Shown: positions 49,080 to 57,916 of the stretch, in pieces
Layout of the letters: every line of letters starts with the position of its first letter
How positions within the stretch are numbered: the first letter of the stretch is position 1
Source: Gammaproteobacteria bacterium
GTDB lineage: Bacteria; Pseudomonadota; Gammaproteobacteria; Burkholderiales; Rhodocyclaceae
Length of the DNA stretch: 64,000 nucleotides
Direction: 5' to 3'
Assembly: GCA_018825305.1 (NCBI GenBank)
Contig: JAHJEO010000010.1
Span: 62,001 to 126,000, forward strand
The notes under the pieces: model-generated
What the model was told of the DNA's origin: nothing
Seen by the model: the letters and a program-made list of their open reading frames with translations, nothing else
Database searches by the model: none
Translations under genes and position numbers: made by a program

Positions 49080-51290
49080 TCAGCCCCGCAGCGCCTGGAT
49101 CTCGCCGACGGCAACGCGCAGCCGCGTGGCCAGGCTGCGGGCGACGTTGCCGAAGATGGCGAGCGCGATGTCGCCGTACTCGACGGCCAGCATTTCGAAC
49201 TGCTCGCGCGTCAGCATGTAGGCCTCGACGTCGGTCAGCGCCAGGGCGTCGGCGGCGTGCCCTTCGGCCTCGATGAAGCCCATGCCGCCGAGGATGTCGC
49301 CGGGGCCGCTGGTGGCCAGGTGGTAGTTGTCCTTCTTGTGGATCGGCAGGGTCAGCCGCACCGTGCCGTGGCGGATGATGAACAGCGCCCCGTCGCCGGC
49401 CCCGGCCTTGAACACCCTCTTGCCGGCCTTGACGGCGCGGATTTCCATCGCGGCCTCGAGCGCGGCGATGGCGGCGTCGTCGCAGCCGGCGAAGATCGGC
49501 ATGTCGCGCAGGCCGAGCGAGCCGGCGATCGACTGCTCGACGCGGTCCTGCGCCAGCTGCTGCGCCTCGATCCATTCCAGCGCTTCGTCGAGCTGGCCGA
49601 AGGCGAGGGCCTTGCTGGTCGGCCGCACCACGCCGGTATCCTTGAGGAAACGCTTCATCTTGAGGCCGCTCGGCAGGCCCTTGGGAATGTCGCAGAACAC
49701 CAGGCTGGCGCCGGTCTCCTCGAGCCGGTCCTTGACCTGTTCCAGCATGTGGGTCGCGGTGATGTCGAGCGACTGCACGCGCCGCATGCTGAGGACGATG
49801 TACTTGCGGGCGCCGATCTCGGGTTCCAGCGCGGCCTGCAGCTGGCTGGCGGTGCCGAAGAACAGGCTGCCCTGCAGCTCGAACACGACGACCTCGCCGC
49901 CTTCGCGCTCGAGGCGTTCGATGTCCTGCGTCGAGCGGGCGCGCTTGAGGAAAAGGTGGTGGCCGTCGATGCGGTTGCGGACTACCGAACTGCGCGACTG
50001 TTCGCGCAGGAACAGCAGGATGGCGAGCGCGACGCCGACGCCCGACGCCGCCACCAGGTTGCCGAAGATGGCGACCAGGATCACTGCCAGGATGACGATG
50101 AAATCCAGCCGCGTGGTCGGCGAGTAGAAGAACATCAGGCTGTTGCGGTCGATCATGCGCAAGCCGATGACGATCAGGATCGCCGCCAGCGCCGCGATGG
50201 GAACCCAGGCGATCAGGGGCGCCAGGGCCATGAAGGCCAGCAGCGAAAAGGCCCCGGCGAAGAGGCCCGAGCGGCGCGTGGTACCGCCGCTGCTGACGTT
50301 GATCAGCGAGGCGCCCATGGTGCCGGCGCCGGGGATGCCGCCGACCAGCGACGAGGCGATGTTGCCCAGCCCCTGGCCGATCAGCTCGCGGTTCGGCTCG
50401 TGGTGCGAGCGGGTCATGGCGTCGATGACCAGGCAGGTCTTCAGCGTGTCGATCGACAGCAGCACGGCCAGTGTCAGCGCTGGCGCCAGCACTTGCGCCA
50501 CCTCGCGCAGGCCGAGGCTGCGCAATGCCAGCCAGTGCTTCTCGATGGCCTCGGCGAGGTTGCCGTCGGCGTTGCCCAGCGAGCCGACCAGCAGGGGGTT
50601 GCCCTCGGTTCGCAGCAGCGCCGGGTCGGCCAGGCCGAGCAGCAGATAGGCACCGATGCCGGCCAGCAGCGCCAGGATCGCCGCCGGCACGGCGCGCGTC
50701 AGGCGCGGCACCAGCAGCATGGTCGCGGCCACCACGGCGCCGACCACGATGCTTTGCCACATCCAGGCCGACGGTGCCTTTAGCGTGTCGATCAGGCTGG
50801 TGCCACTCGGGGCGCCGACGAACTTCGGAACCTGGCTGCCGATGATGATGAGGCCGACGCCGGAGAGGTAGCCGCTGACCACCGGAAAGGGGATGAACTT
50901 GATGAGTCGGCCGACGCCGGCGAGGCCCAGGCCGATCTGGGCCAGCCCGGCCAGCAGGCCGATCATCCCCAGCAGCAGCACGATGGCGGCAGGCGCTACG
51001 CCCTGCTGGGTGAAGGTGATCGCCAGGGCCGCCAGCACGGCGGCGGCCGGCGCGCAGGGCGCGGTGATCAGGCGCGAACTGCCGCCGAAGGCCGGCGCCA
51101 CCAGCCCCAGCGCCGTGGCGCCGAGTATGCCGGCGAGGGCGCCGGCCGCCGCGTGCGAGGCGCCCAGCGCCGAAAAGATCGTGACCCCGAAGGCGATCGC
51201 CGACGGCAGTGCCACCAGCATGGCCGCCAGTCCGCCCCAGGCATCGCCGGCGAGGACGCCACGCGTGGTAGTCATGCCGTTTGGGCCCAT
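49080..51290 (-). CDS. SulP-family anion transporter fused to STAS and cyclic-nucleotide-binding domains
   Basis: A 736-residue fusion. Residues 1 to about 430 are a SulP permease (LPSAIAFGVTIFSALGASHA, SGVGLIIIGSQVPKF, GGIPGAGTMGAS). A STAS domain follows (about 440-545, VVVFELQGSLFFGTASQL). The last 145 residues are a cNMP-binding fold (FAGCDDAAIAALEAAMEIRA, GDGALFIIRHGTVRL, GPGDILGGMGFIE). Transport of sulfate, bicarbonate or another anion, gated by a small ligand, is likely. Start at 51290 or, equally possible, MTTTRGV at 51275. It begins 13 nt after ubiB. Confidence 0.9.
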   Translation of the reverse strand: MGPNGMTTTRGVLAGDAWGGLAAMLVALPSAIAFGVTIFSALGASHAAAGALAGILGATALGLVAPAFGGSSRLITAPCAPAAAVLAALAITFTQQGVAPAAIVLLLGMIGLLAGLAQIGLGLAGVGRLIKFIPFPVVSGYLSGVGLIIIGSQVPKFVGAPSGTSLIDTLKAPSAWMWQSIVVGAVVAATMLLVPRLTRAVPAAILALLAGIGAYLLLGLADPALLRTEGNPLLVGSLGNADGNLAEAIEKHWLALRSLGLREVAQVLAPALTLAVLLSIDTLKTCLVIDAMTRSHHEPNRELIGQGLGNIASSLVGGIPGAGTMGASLINVSSGGTTRRSGLFAGAFSLLAFMALAPLIAWVPIAALAAILIVIGLRMIDRNSLMFFYSPTTRLDFIVILAVILVAIFGNLVAASGVGVALAILLFLREQSRSSVVRNRIDGHHLFLKRARSTQDIERLEREGGEVVVFELQGSLFFGTASQLQAALEPEIGARKYIVLSMRRVQSLDITATHMLEQVKDRLEETGASLVFCDIPKGLPSGLKMKRFLKDTGVVRPTSKALAFGQLDEALEWIEAQQLAQDRVEQSIAGSLGLRDMPIFAGCDDAAIAALEAAMEIRAVKAGKRVFKAGAGDGALFIIRHGTVRLTLPIHKKDNYHLATSGPGDILGGMGFIEAEGHAADALALTDVEAYMLTREQFEMLAVEYGDIALAIFGNVARSLATRLRVAVGEIQALRG

Positions 51291-51303
51291 GGCGCGACTG
51301 CGT

Positions 51304-52830
51304 TCAGGTCACGAAATGCAACGCCGCCAGGGTGGCCAGCAGGACGGCGATCACCGCCAGCAGCCGGGTCTGCCGCGCCTGCTCGGCGGTGAGGCGGGCG
51401 ACTTCGGCGGCGAGTTGCGCCTGGCTGTCGCGCGCCAGCGCCTGGTGGGCCAGCCGCGGCAGCGCGGGAAGCAGCGCAGCCCACTGCGGTGCCTCGGCCT
51501 TGAGGTGGTTCATCAGGCCGCGCCAGCCGATCTGTTCCGACATCCAGCGTTCGAGGAAGGGTTTGGCGGTCTGCCACAGGTCGAGGTCGGGGTCGAGCTG
51601 GCGGCCGAGGCCCTCGATGTTGAGCAGGGTCTTCTGCAGCAGCACCAGCTGCGGCTGGATCTCGACGTTGAAACGGCGCGAGGTCTGGAACAGGCGCAGC
51701 AGCACGTGGCCGAAGGAGATTTCCTTGAGCGGCCGGTCGAAAATCGGTTCGCAGACGGCGCGCACCGCCGCCTCCAGCTCATCGACCCGCGTTTCCGGCG
51801 GCACCCAGCCGGATTCGATGTGCGCCTGGGCGACGCGGTGGTAGTCGCGCTGGAAGAAGGCGAGGAAGTTGATGGCCATGTACTTCTTGTCCACCTCGTT
51901 CAGCGTGCCCATGATGCCGAAGTCGAGTGCGATGTAGCTGTTGAAGGTCGCCGGATCGGTCGAGACGAAGATGTTGCCGGGATGCATGTCGGCGTGGAAG
52001 AAGCCGTCGCGGAAGACCTGGGTGAAGAAGATCTCGACGCCCGACCGCGACAGCACCTTGAGATCGAGCCCGGCCTCGCGCAGGCGCTCGACCTGGCCGA
52101 TCGGGACGCCGCTCATGCGACTCATCACCATCACCGTATGACGGCACCAGTCCCAGTGGACCTCGGGCACCAGCAGCAGGTTCGAATCAGTGAAATTGCG
52201 GCGCAGCTGCGAGCAGTTCGACGCTTCGCGCATCAGGTCGAGTTCGTCGTGCAGGTACTTCTTGAATTCGCTGACCACTTCGCGCGGCTTCAGGCGCTTG
52301 CCGTCGGACCAGAGCGCTTCGAGCAGCCAGGCCATGGCGTCGAGCAGTGCGATGTCGTGGGCGATGACCGGCGCGATGCCGGGACGCAACACCTTGACCG
52401 CGACCTCGCGGCCGTCGTGCAGCGTGGCGAAATGCACCTGGGCGACCGAGGCCGAGGCCACCGGCGCGCGGGAGAACGAGGCGAATACCTGATCGACGGG
52501 CTGGCCGTAGGCTTCTTCCAGTTCGGCGAGGACGCTTGCCGACGGGAAGGGCGGCACCCGGTCCTGCAGCTTCTCCAGTTCGTCGGCGATGTCCTCGGGC
52601 ATCAGGTCGCGGCGCGTGGACAGCACCTGGCCGAACTTGACGAAGATCGGCCCGAGCGCCTCCAGCGCGAGGCGCAGGCGCTCGGCACGCGGCGCCGACA
52701 GATCGCGCCAGAACAGCAGCACCCGGGCGATGCGCATCAGGTGGCCCGACGGCTCATGTTCGAGGATGAGCTGATCGAGTCCGTAACGGATGCCGACGCG
52801 GATGATCTTGGCGAGACGGAGGATGCGCAT
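51304..52830 (-). CDS. ubiB: UbiB, ubiquinone biosynthesis ABC1/ADCK-type atypical kinase
   Basis: A 508-residue protein-kinase-like protein. The KxGQ motif ([19 protein letters not shown]) and the Ala-rich loop ([10 protein letters not shown]) are specific to UbiB, and [12 protein letters not shown] with LDFGIMG gives the catalytic and metal loops. Two hydrophobic helices close the C-terminus ([17 protein letters not shown]). UbiB is needed for aerobic ubiquinone synthesis, probably through ATP-driven extraction of lipid intermediates. Here it is followed by the SulP gene rather than ubiE/ubiJ. A G10 tract lies 16 nt before its start. Confidence 0.93.
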   Translation of the reverse strand: MRILRLAKIIRVGIRYGLDQLILEHEPSGHLMRIARVLLFWRDLSAPRAERLRLALEALGPIFVKFGQVLSTRRDLMPEDIADELEKLQDRVPPFPSASVLAELEEAYGQPVDQVFASFSRAPVASASVAQVHFATLHDGREVAVKVLRPGIAPVIAHDIALLDAMAWLLEALWSDGKRLKPREVVSEFKKYLHDELDLMREASNCSQLRRNFTDSNLLLVPEVHWDWCRHTVMVMSRMSGVPIGQVERLREAGLDLKVLSRSGVEIFFTQVFRDGFFHADMHPGNIFVSTDPATFNSYIALDFGIMGTLNEVDKKYMAINFLAFFQRDYHRVAQAHIESGWVPPETRVDELEAAVRAVCEPIFDRPLKEISFGHVLLRLFQTSRRFNVEIQPQLVLLQKTLLNIEGLGRQLDPDLDLWQTAKPFLERWMSEQIGWRGLMNHLKAEAPQWAALLPALPRLAHQALARDSQAQLAAEVARLTAEQARQTRLLAVIAVLLATLAALHFVT

Positions 52831-52845
52831 GGGGGCAGGCTTGCA

Positions 52846-52855
52846 GGGGGGGGGG
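52846..52855 (+). repeat. Homopolymer G10 tract upstream of ubiB
   Basis: Ten consecutive G on the plus strand (C on the ubiB strand), inside the 5' region of ubiB. Long homopolymers are prone to slippage. Confidence 0.8.
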
Positions 52856-52913
52856 CGCCTAGTCTATCGCCCTTGCGGCCGTCCCGAAAGCTCCGGCCGG
52901 CCTGTCGCCAGCC

Positions 52914-52942
52914 AAAATGAAACGCCCCGACTGGGCGGGGCG
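52914..52942 (-). terminator. Rho-independent terminator of dps
   Basis: On the minus strand CGCCCCG, loop CCCAGT, CGGGGCG, followed by TTTCATTTT. It lies 24 nt after the dps stop. Confidence 0.75.
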
Positions 52943-52965
52943 CGAGTGGTGATTCGGCGTGCCGG

Positions 52966-53430
52966 CTATTCTTCCAGCAGGCTGCGCAACATCCAGGCCG
53001 TTTTCTCGTGAACTTCCAGACGCTGGGTGAGCAGATCGGCCGAGGGCTGGTCGTTGGCCTTCTCCACCACCGGGAACAGGCTGCGCGCGGTGCGGGCGGT
53101 GGCTTCCTGTGCAGCGACCAGGTGCTTGATCATGTCCACGGCCTTGGGCACGCCGGCCACCTCCTTGATCGAGGCGAGCTTGACGAATTCCTTGTAGGTG
53201 CCTGGCGCCGGACAGTCGAGCGCGCGGATGCGCTCGGCGATGAGGTCGATCGCATTCCACTGCTCGGTGTACTGCGCCATGAACATGAGGTGCAGGGTGT
53301 TGAACATCGGCCCCTTCACGTTCCAGTGGAAGTTGTGGGTCATCAGGTAAAGCGTGTAGCTGTCAGCCAGCAGGCGTGACAGGCCTTCCGCGATCTTTTC
53401 CCTATCCTTCTTGCTGATGCCGATATCCAT
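52966..53430 (-). CDS. dps: Dps-family DNA-binding ferritin
   Basis: A 154-residue Dps protein. [13 protein letters not shown] carries the ferroxidase histidines, and the downstream helix has [19 protein letters not shown] with the Asp and Glu ligands. It forms dodecamers that oxidise Fe(II) with H2O2 and protect DNA. The start is preceded by AGGAGATC. It lies downstream of rubrerythrin, Fe-S oxidoreductase and DUF3501 genes on the same strand and ends with its own terminator. A G9 tract lies 31 bp before its start. Confidence 0.93.
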   Translation of the reverse strand: MDIGISKKDREKIAEGLSRLLADSYTLYLMTHNFHWNVKGPMFNTLHLMFMAQYTEQWNAIDLIAERIRALDCPAPGTYKEFVKLASIKEVAGVPKAVDMIKHLVAAQEATARTARSLFPVVEKANDQPSADLLTQRLEVHEKTAWMLRSLLEE

Positions 53431-53460
53431 GATGATCTCCTTTGTGAAGTTGGCTTGCCC

Positions 53461-53469
53461 GGGGGGGGG
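53461..53469 (+). repeat. Homopolymer G9 tract between dps and the DUF3501 gene
   Basis: Nine consecutive G on the plus strand, 31 bp before the dps start and 13 bp after the DUF3501 stop. Confidence 0.8.
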
Positions 53470-53481
53470 CGGCAGCGATGT

Positions 53482-54057
53482 TCAGGCCAGGTCGCCGGCC
53501 AGGGATTCGCGGGCGCCGGTTTCCAGGGTGACGGCGCAAGTGTATTCCGGGTGGTCGATGCCGGCGTGAATTGCCGCGCCGCGCTTGGCGGCCGCCGCCA
53601 TTTCCGGCGTCAGCTCGAAGCGCATGAAGTGCACGGCGGAAGTCTTGTCCTCGGTCTCGCGGTCGAGATCCTCGTTGGTGATCGGATTTACCTTGGGAAA
53701 GCCCTCGACCTGCACATATACCGCCTTCTCGATGCCGATCAGGCGGGCCAGCGCGGCGCGGCGCTCGTCCTCGTCCGGGAACTCCACCATGAAGGTGGCC
53801 TTCCAGTTGCTGCCGTCCGGGATCAGCGGGTTGTAGACGTCGAGTTCTTCCTGAATCGCTTCGGGTTCGAACATGCGTTCGAGGCGCAGCATTTCCTGCA
53901 CCTGGTACTGCATGGTCAGGGCGTCCTCGAAGTAGAGCGTGGCGTTGGGGCCGAGCGGCACCTGCCGGTTCTTCTTGTGGGCGATGACCCTGGCGCGGAA
54001 TTCGGGTCGGACGCGAGCGTACTTTTCGAGGCTGTAGAGTTGTTCGTGGGTCAGCAT
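53482..54057 (-). CDS. DUF3501 family protein
   Basis: A 191-residue soluble protein (MLTHEQLYSLEKYARVRPEF), with LGPNATLYFEDALTMQYQVQ and a C-terminal FELTPEM segment. The family has no established function but is usually encoded beside a rubrerythrin and a cysteine-rich Fe-S oxidoreductase, as here, which suggests a common peroxide-defence electron path. It starts 13 nt after the Fe-S gene. Confidence 0.85.
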   Translation of the reverse strand: MLTHEQLYSLEKYARVRPEFRARVIAHKKNRQVPLGPNATLYFEDALTMQYQVQEMLRLERMFEPEAIQEELDVYNPLIPDGSNWKATFMVEFPDEDERRAALARLIGIEKAVYVQVEGFPKVNPITNEDLDRETEDKTSAVHFMRFELTPEMAAAAKRGAAIHAGIDHPEYTCAVTLETGARESLAGDLA

Positions 54058-54070
54058 GAATGGACCTTTC

Positions 54071-55393
54071 TTAAATCCCGTAGGCTTTCTTCAGCAGGGT
54101 CATGGGGTGCTCCGGCGCGGTGCCGTCGGCACGGGCGTGGGCGATGTGGTGGCCGGCCATGGCGCAATCAGAGCCGTAATGGTCGGGCTCGGCCTGGTTG
54201 ACGCGGCCGACGACCGGCTTGACGATTTTCATCGCGTACTGGTGAAACTCCTTCTTCACCGCGTAGGTGCCGTCGTGGCCCGAGCAGCGCTCGATGACGT
54301 CGACCTCGGTGCCGGGCACCAGCGCCAGCGCTTCCTTCGTCTTCGGCCCGATGTTCTGCACGCGCTGGTGGCAGGCCGAGTGCAGCGCGACCTTGCCCAG
54401 GTTTTCCTTGAAGTCGGTCTTGAGCTTGCCTTCCTTGTGGCGCAGCATCAGGTACTCGAAGGGGTCGAAGAAGGCGTTCTTCACCTTCTGCACGTCGGGA
54501 TCGTCCGGGAACATCAGCGGCAGTTCCTGCTTGAACATCAGCACGCAGGACGGAATCATTGCCGTCAGGTCCCAGCCTTCATCGACCAGTTTTGCCAGCA
54601 CCGGGATGTTGCCTTCCTTGGCGGCCTTGACCGATTCGAGGTCGCCCAGTTCGAGCCGGGGCATGCCGCAGCAGCGCTCCTTCTCGGCGATGGTGACCGG
54701 GATGCCGTTGTGTTCGAACACGGCGACCAGGTCCATTCCCGGGCCGGGTTCGTTGCGGTTCATGTAGCAGGTGGCGAACAGCGCTACCTTGCCGGTGGTT
54801 CTGCCGGCAGCTTCGCCCGGCGTGTCGGGCGACAACTCGCGCAGCCGGCCGCGCAGCGGCTTGCTGGAAAATTCGGGCAGCCAGGCATCGGCGTGGATGC
54901 CGGCGACGGCCTCGAGCGCCTTGCGCGCCACGCCGATCTTGTTCACGGCGTTGACGGTCTGGGCAATGATCGGAATGCCGGCGAAACGGCCGACGGCGTC
55001 GGTGCTGGTCAGCACCTCGTCGCGCAGCTTGGAGCCCTTCTGGTAGGCCACCGCCTTGGCGCGCAGCATCAGGTGCGGGAAATCCAGGTTCCACTCGTGC
55101 GGCGGCACGTAGGGGCACTTGGTCATGTAGCACAGGTCGCACAGGTAACAGTGATCGACGACCTGCCAGTAATCTTGTTTCTTGACGCCGTCGACTTCCA
55201 GGGTCTCGGACTCGTCGACGAGATCGAACAGCGTGGGGAAGGACTGGCACAGGCTGACGCAGCGGCGACAGCCGTGGCAGATGTCGAAGACGCGCTCCAT
55301 CTCGTGGTAGAGCGCTTCCTCGCTGTAAAACTCGGGGTTCTTCCAGTCGAGCGGATGACGCGTCGGGGCGTCGAGGTTGCCTTCGCGTGCCAT
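54071..55393 (-). CDS. Heterodisulfide-reductase/GlpC-like Fe-S oxidoreductase
   Basis: A 440-residue protein. Two [4Fe-4S] ferredoxin motifs lie near the N-terminus ([16 protein letters not shown] and [17 protein letters not shown]), and two cysteine-rich CCG-type domains follow ([13 protein letters not shown] and [12 protein letters not shown]...ERCSGHDG). It resembles GlpC and HdrD, which hand electrons to quinones or thiols. Start MAREGNLD at 55393, behind AAGGGAG. With the rubrerythrin upstream and DUF3501 downstream it probably supplies reductant for peroxide removal. Confidence 0.87.
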   Translation of the reverse strand: MAREGNLDAPTRHPLDWKNPEFYSEEALYHEMERVFDICHGCRRCVSLCQSFPTLFDLVDESETLEVDGVKKQDYWQVVDHCYLCDLCYMTKCPYVPPHEWNLDFPHLMLRAKAVAYQKGSKLRDEVLTSTDAVGRFAGIPIIAQTVNAVNKIGVARKALEAVAGIHADAWLPEFSSKPLRGRLRELSPDTPGEAAGRTTGKVALFATCYMNRNEPGPGMDLVAVFEHNGIPVTIAEKERCCGMPRLELGDLESVKAAKEGNIPVLAKLVDEGWDLTAMIPSCVLMFKQELPLMFPDDPDVQKVKNAFFDPFEYLMLRHKEGKLKTDFKENLGKVALHSACHQRVQNIGPKTKEALALVPGTEVDVIERCSGHDGTYAVKKEFHQYAMKIVKPVVGRVNQAEPDHYGSDCAMAGHHIAHARADGTAPEHPMTLLKKAYGI

Positions 55394-55470
55394 TGTTTTC
55401 TCCCTTGCTTTTCTTATGGAGAACGCCGGCCGCCGCAATCCGGCGGCCGGCCTTCCTGCTGCCGTGCTGC

Positions 55471-55890
55471 TTAGCCCAGCTCGTTCAGGGCCTTCTGGTA
55501 ACGATTGGCGTGCGAACGCTCGGCCTTGGCCAGGGTCTCGAACCAGTCGGCGATCTCGTCGAAGCCTTCGGCGCGCGCGTCCTTGGCCATGCCCGGGTAC
55601 ATGTCGGTGTACTCGTGGGTCTCGCCGGCGACGGCGGTCTTGAGGTTGTCGGCGGTGGCGCCGAAGGGCAGGCCGGTGGCCGGGTCGCCGCACTTCTCGA
55701 GGTACTCGAGGTGGCCGTGGGCGTGGCCGGTCTCGCCTTCCGCGGTGGAGCGGAACAGGGCGGCGACGTCAGCGTAGCCCTCGACGTCGGCCTTGTTTGC
55801 AAAATACAGGTAGCGACGGTTGGCTTGCGATTCGCCGGCAAAGGCGTCCTTCAGATGCTGCTCGGTTTTGCTGCCTTTAAGTGCTGCCAT
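55471..55890 (-). CDS. Rubrerythrin-type diiron protein without rubredoxin domain
   Basis: A 139-residue ferritin-like protein. Diiron ligands lie in [19 protein letters not shown] (ExxxxR/Y), [25 protein letters not shown] and [11 protein letters not shown], in two ExxH pairs. The usual C-terminal rubredoxin domain of rubrerythrin is absent, so electrons must come from a partner, plausibly the Fe-S protein encoded next. Start MAALKGSKT at 55890, behind GAGGAG. First gene of the rubrerythrin-FeS-DUF3501 operon. Confidence 0.9.
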   Translation of the reverse strand: MAALKGSKTEQHLKDAFAGESQANRRYLYFANKADVEGYADVAALFRSTAEGETGHAHGHLEYLEKCGDPATGLPFGATADNLKTAVAGETHEYTDMYPGMAKDARAEGFDEIADWFETLAKAERSHANRYQKALNELG

Positions 55891-56052
55891 GGTCTGGCTC
55901 CTCTCTGGATTGTAGGTTTTTGCAAGACAAACACGGCGCAACGTGAATCGCGCCGCGTACAGGCTGCCTTGACACCCCTACTTTAAATCCCCCTGATGAT
56001 GAATGGAAATTGAAATTTACTAAGCGGTCGATAGGCTATGGCTATTTTAGGA

Positions 56053-56976
56053 TCAGCGCGCCGCAACGGCACGGGTGCCCGGCAGCTTGCAGGCGAGTAA
56101 TGCGGCGCGGACGACGTCGACGGCCTGATGGCGCGGATAGCTGGCCCGCCACACCAGGCCGACGCGGCGCATCGGGTATGGCTGGCTGAACGGTCGCACC
56201 CGCAGCAGCGGGTCACGGGCGGCGATGTCGTCCACCGCCGTGGCCGGCATCACCGTGACGCCGACGCCGCTGGCGACCATGTGGCGGATGGTCTCGAGCG
56301 AACTGCCCTCGAGCACGTGCGGCGATATGCCGGACTGGCGACTCGCCCGGGTACATAGGTCCAGCACCTGGTCGCGGAAACAGTTGCCGGCGCCGAGCAT
56401 CAGCAGTTGCGCCTCCAGCAGGTCGGACGCCTCGATCGACTTCTGCTTGGCCCAGGGGTGGCCGGCCGGCATCAGCACGCGAAACTGCTCGTCATAAACT
56501 GCCTGGGCCACCAGGCCCGGCTCGTCCACCGGCAGGGCGAGGATGGCGAGGTCGAGTTCGGTGCTCTTCACCTTTTCCAGCAGCCGATGGGTAAAGTTTT
56601 CCTCGAGGATCAGCGGCATCGCCGGTGCCCTCTCCTTCACCAGCGGCACCAGGCGCGGCAGCAGCCAGGGCGCGATGGTGTAGATGACCCCGATGCGCAG
56701 AGGCCCGGCCAGCGGATCCTTGCCGGCGTCGGCGATCTCGGTCAGCTGCGCGGCCTCGGCCAGCACCTTCGCCGCCTGGGCCACGACCCGCTGGCCGATG
56801 GCGGTCACCCGCACCTCCTGCGGCGAGCGCTCGAACAGCACCACGCCGAGCTGTTCTTCCAGCTTCTTCACGGCGACGGACAGCGTCGGCTGTGAGACGA
56901 AGCATTTCTCGGCGGCGCGACCGAAGTGACGTTCGCGGGCGAGGGCGACGATATAGCGCAGGTCGGTAAGGGTCAT
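56053..56976 (-). CDS. oxyR: OxyR, hydrogen-peroxide-sensing LysR regulator
   Basis: A 307-residue LysR protein. The N-terminal HTH (TLTDLRYIVALARERHFGRA, SQPTLSVAVKKLEE) is followed by an effector domain with the redox cysteines in GAGNCFRDQVLDLC, matching Cys199 and Cys208 of E. coli OxyR. H2O2 forms a disulfide between them. A good OxyR site lies before ahpC in this window. The gene is divergent from hemP, which has Fur control, so peroxide and iron regulation meet at one intergenic region. Confidence 0.93.
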   Translation of the reverse strand: MTLTDLRYIVALARERHFGRAAEKCFVSQPTLSVAVKKLEEQLGVVLFERSPQEVRVTAIGQRVVAQAAKVLAEAAQLTEIADAGKDPLAGPLRIGVIYTIAPWLLPRLVPLVKERAPAMPLILEENFTHRLLEKVKSTELDLAILALPVDEPGLVAQAVYDEQFRVLMPAGHPWAKQKSIEASDLLEAQLLMLGAGNCFRDQVLDLCTRASRQSGISPHVLEGSSLETIRHMVASGVGVTVMPATAVDDIAARDPLLRVRPFSQPYPMRRVGLVWRASYPRHQAVDVVRAALLACKLPGTRAVAAR

Positions 56977-57022
56977 GGCCCGAGGATATTACAGCGCACC
57001 GGATCGATGCCGCCGAAAGTGC

Positions 57023-57069
57023 TTGCATTCGATAATGATTCTCGTTTATATTGCGAATCATTCTCAATA
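57023..57069 (+). promoter_or_regulatory. hemP promoter with Fur boxes
   Basis: TTGCAT (57023-57028), 18-nt spacer, TATATT (57047-57052). GATAATGATTCTCGTTTAT (57031-57049) matches most of the Fur 19-mer and overlaps the promoter; a second half-like stretch GCGAATCATTCTCAATA (57053-57069) follows. Iron repression is expected. Confidence 0.75.
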
Positions 57070-57081
57070 AGCGGGCATCAA

Positions 57082-57282
57082 ATGAACTCCCGGAAACGGT
57101 TGCCGGCGAACGCGGCGGAGGTTGCAAGCGACAAATTCGGACTGGCGGCGAGCAATGTTGCGCCAAGGCGGATCGATGCCGCGACACTGTTCGCTGCTGG
57201 TCCCGAGATTGTCATTACCCACGGCCTTGAAACCTATCGCCTGCGCCTGACCCGCCAGAACCGATTGATTTTGACCAAGTAA
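57082..57282 (+). CDS. hemP: HemP, hemin uptake-associated small protein
   Basis: A 66-residue protein ending in the HemP signature VITHGLETYRLRLTRQNRLILTK (split as VITHGLETYRLR and LTRQNRLILTK). HemP is linked with heme uptake, and in some beta-proteobacteria it acts as a positive regulator of heme receptor genes. Start at ATG 57082, just after the Fur boxes. No heme receptor gene follows; the next genes encode a P19-type system. Confidence 0.85.
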   Translation: MNSRKRLPANAAEVASDKFGLAASNVAPRRIDAATLFAAGPEIVITHGLETYRLRLTRQNRLILTK

Positions 57283-57365
57283 GCATTTCCCCAGCCAGCC
57301 AGCCCGCGCGTGATCGCGCGGCAAGCCAGCCAAAGTGATCCAGCTTCTTTCTTTGGAGGTTTGCC

Positions 57366-57914
57366 ATGCGTTTCGTTCGTTTCCTTGTTTCCCTTTTCGG
57401 TGCCGCATTCGCGCTGAATGCCGCCGCCCTCGAATATCCGATCGGCGCGCCGCAGAACCTCGCCGGCATGGAGGTCGCCGCGGTCTACCTGCAGGCCATC
57501 GACATGGAGCCCGAGGGCCACATGCGCAAGGCGGCCGAGTCCGACATCCACCTCGAGGCCGACATCCACGCCCTGGCCAACAATCCCAATGGCTTCGCCG
57601 AAGGCATGTGGGTGCCTTACCTGCTCGTCAAGTACGAACTCAACAAGCTCGGCGGCAATGAAGTGATCAAGGGCGACATGATGCCCATGGTCGCCAGCGA
57701 CGGCCCGCATTACGGCGACAACGTCAAGCTCAGGGGGCCGGGCAGGTACAGGGTCAAATTCATCATCTATCCGCCCTCAGCCCGCGAGAACACTACCGGC
57801 AACCACTTCGGCCGCCACACCGACCGCGCCACCGGCGTGCGGCCGTGGTTCAAGCCGGTCGAGGCCGAGTGGGAATTCACCTACGCCGGCGTCGGCAAGA
57901 AGGGCGGGTACTGA
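57366..57914 (+). CDS. P19-type periplasmic iron/copper-binding protein
   Basis: A 182-residue secreted protein with signal peptide MRFVRFLVSLFGAAFALNAAA. The mature part has P19/FetP motifs: GMEVAAVYLQAIDMEP, ESDIHLEADIHA, DGPHYGDNV and NHFGRHTDRATG, giving the Met and His residues of the metal site. P19 proteins serve ferrous/ferric iron uptake, usually with an FTR1-like permease. No FTR1 gene lies beside it here. Start behind TTGGAGG. It is directly followed by a porin gene (2 nt), and the cluster is presumably iron-regulated. Confidence 0.88.
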   Translation: MRFVRFLVSLFGAAFALNAAALEYPIGAPQNLAGMEVAAVYLQAIDMEPEGHMRKAAESDIHLEADIHALANNPNGFAEGMWVPYLLVKYELNKLGGNEVIKGDMMPMVASDGPHYGDNVKLRGPGRYRVKFIIYPPSARENTTGNHFGRHTDRATGVRPWFKPVEAEWEFTYAGVGKKGGY

Positions 57915-57916
57915 GC

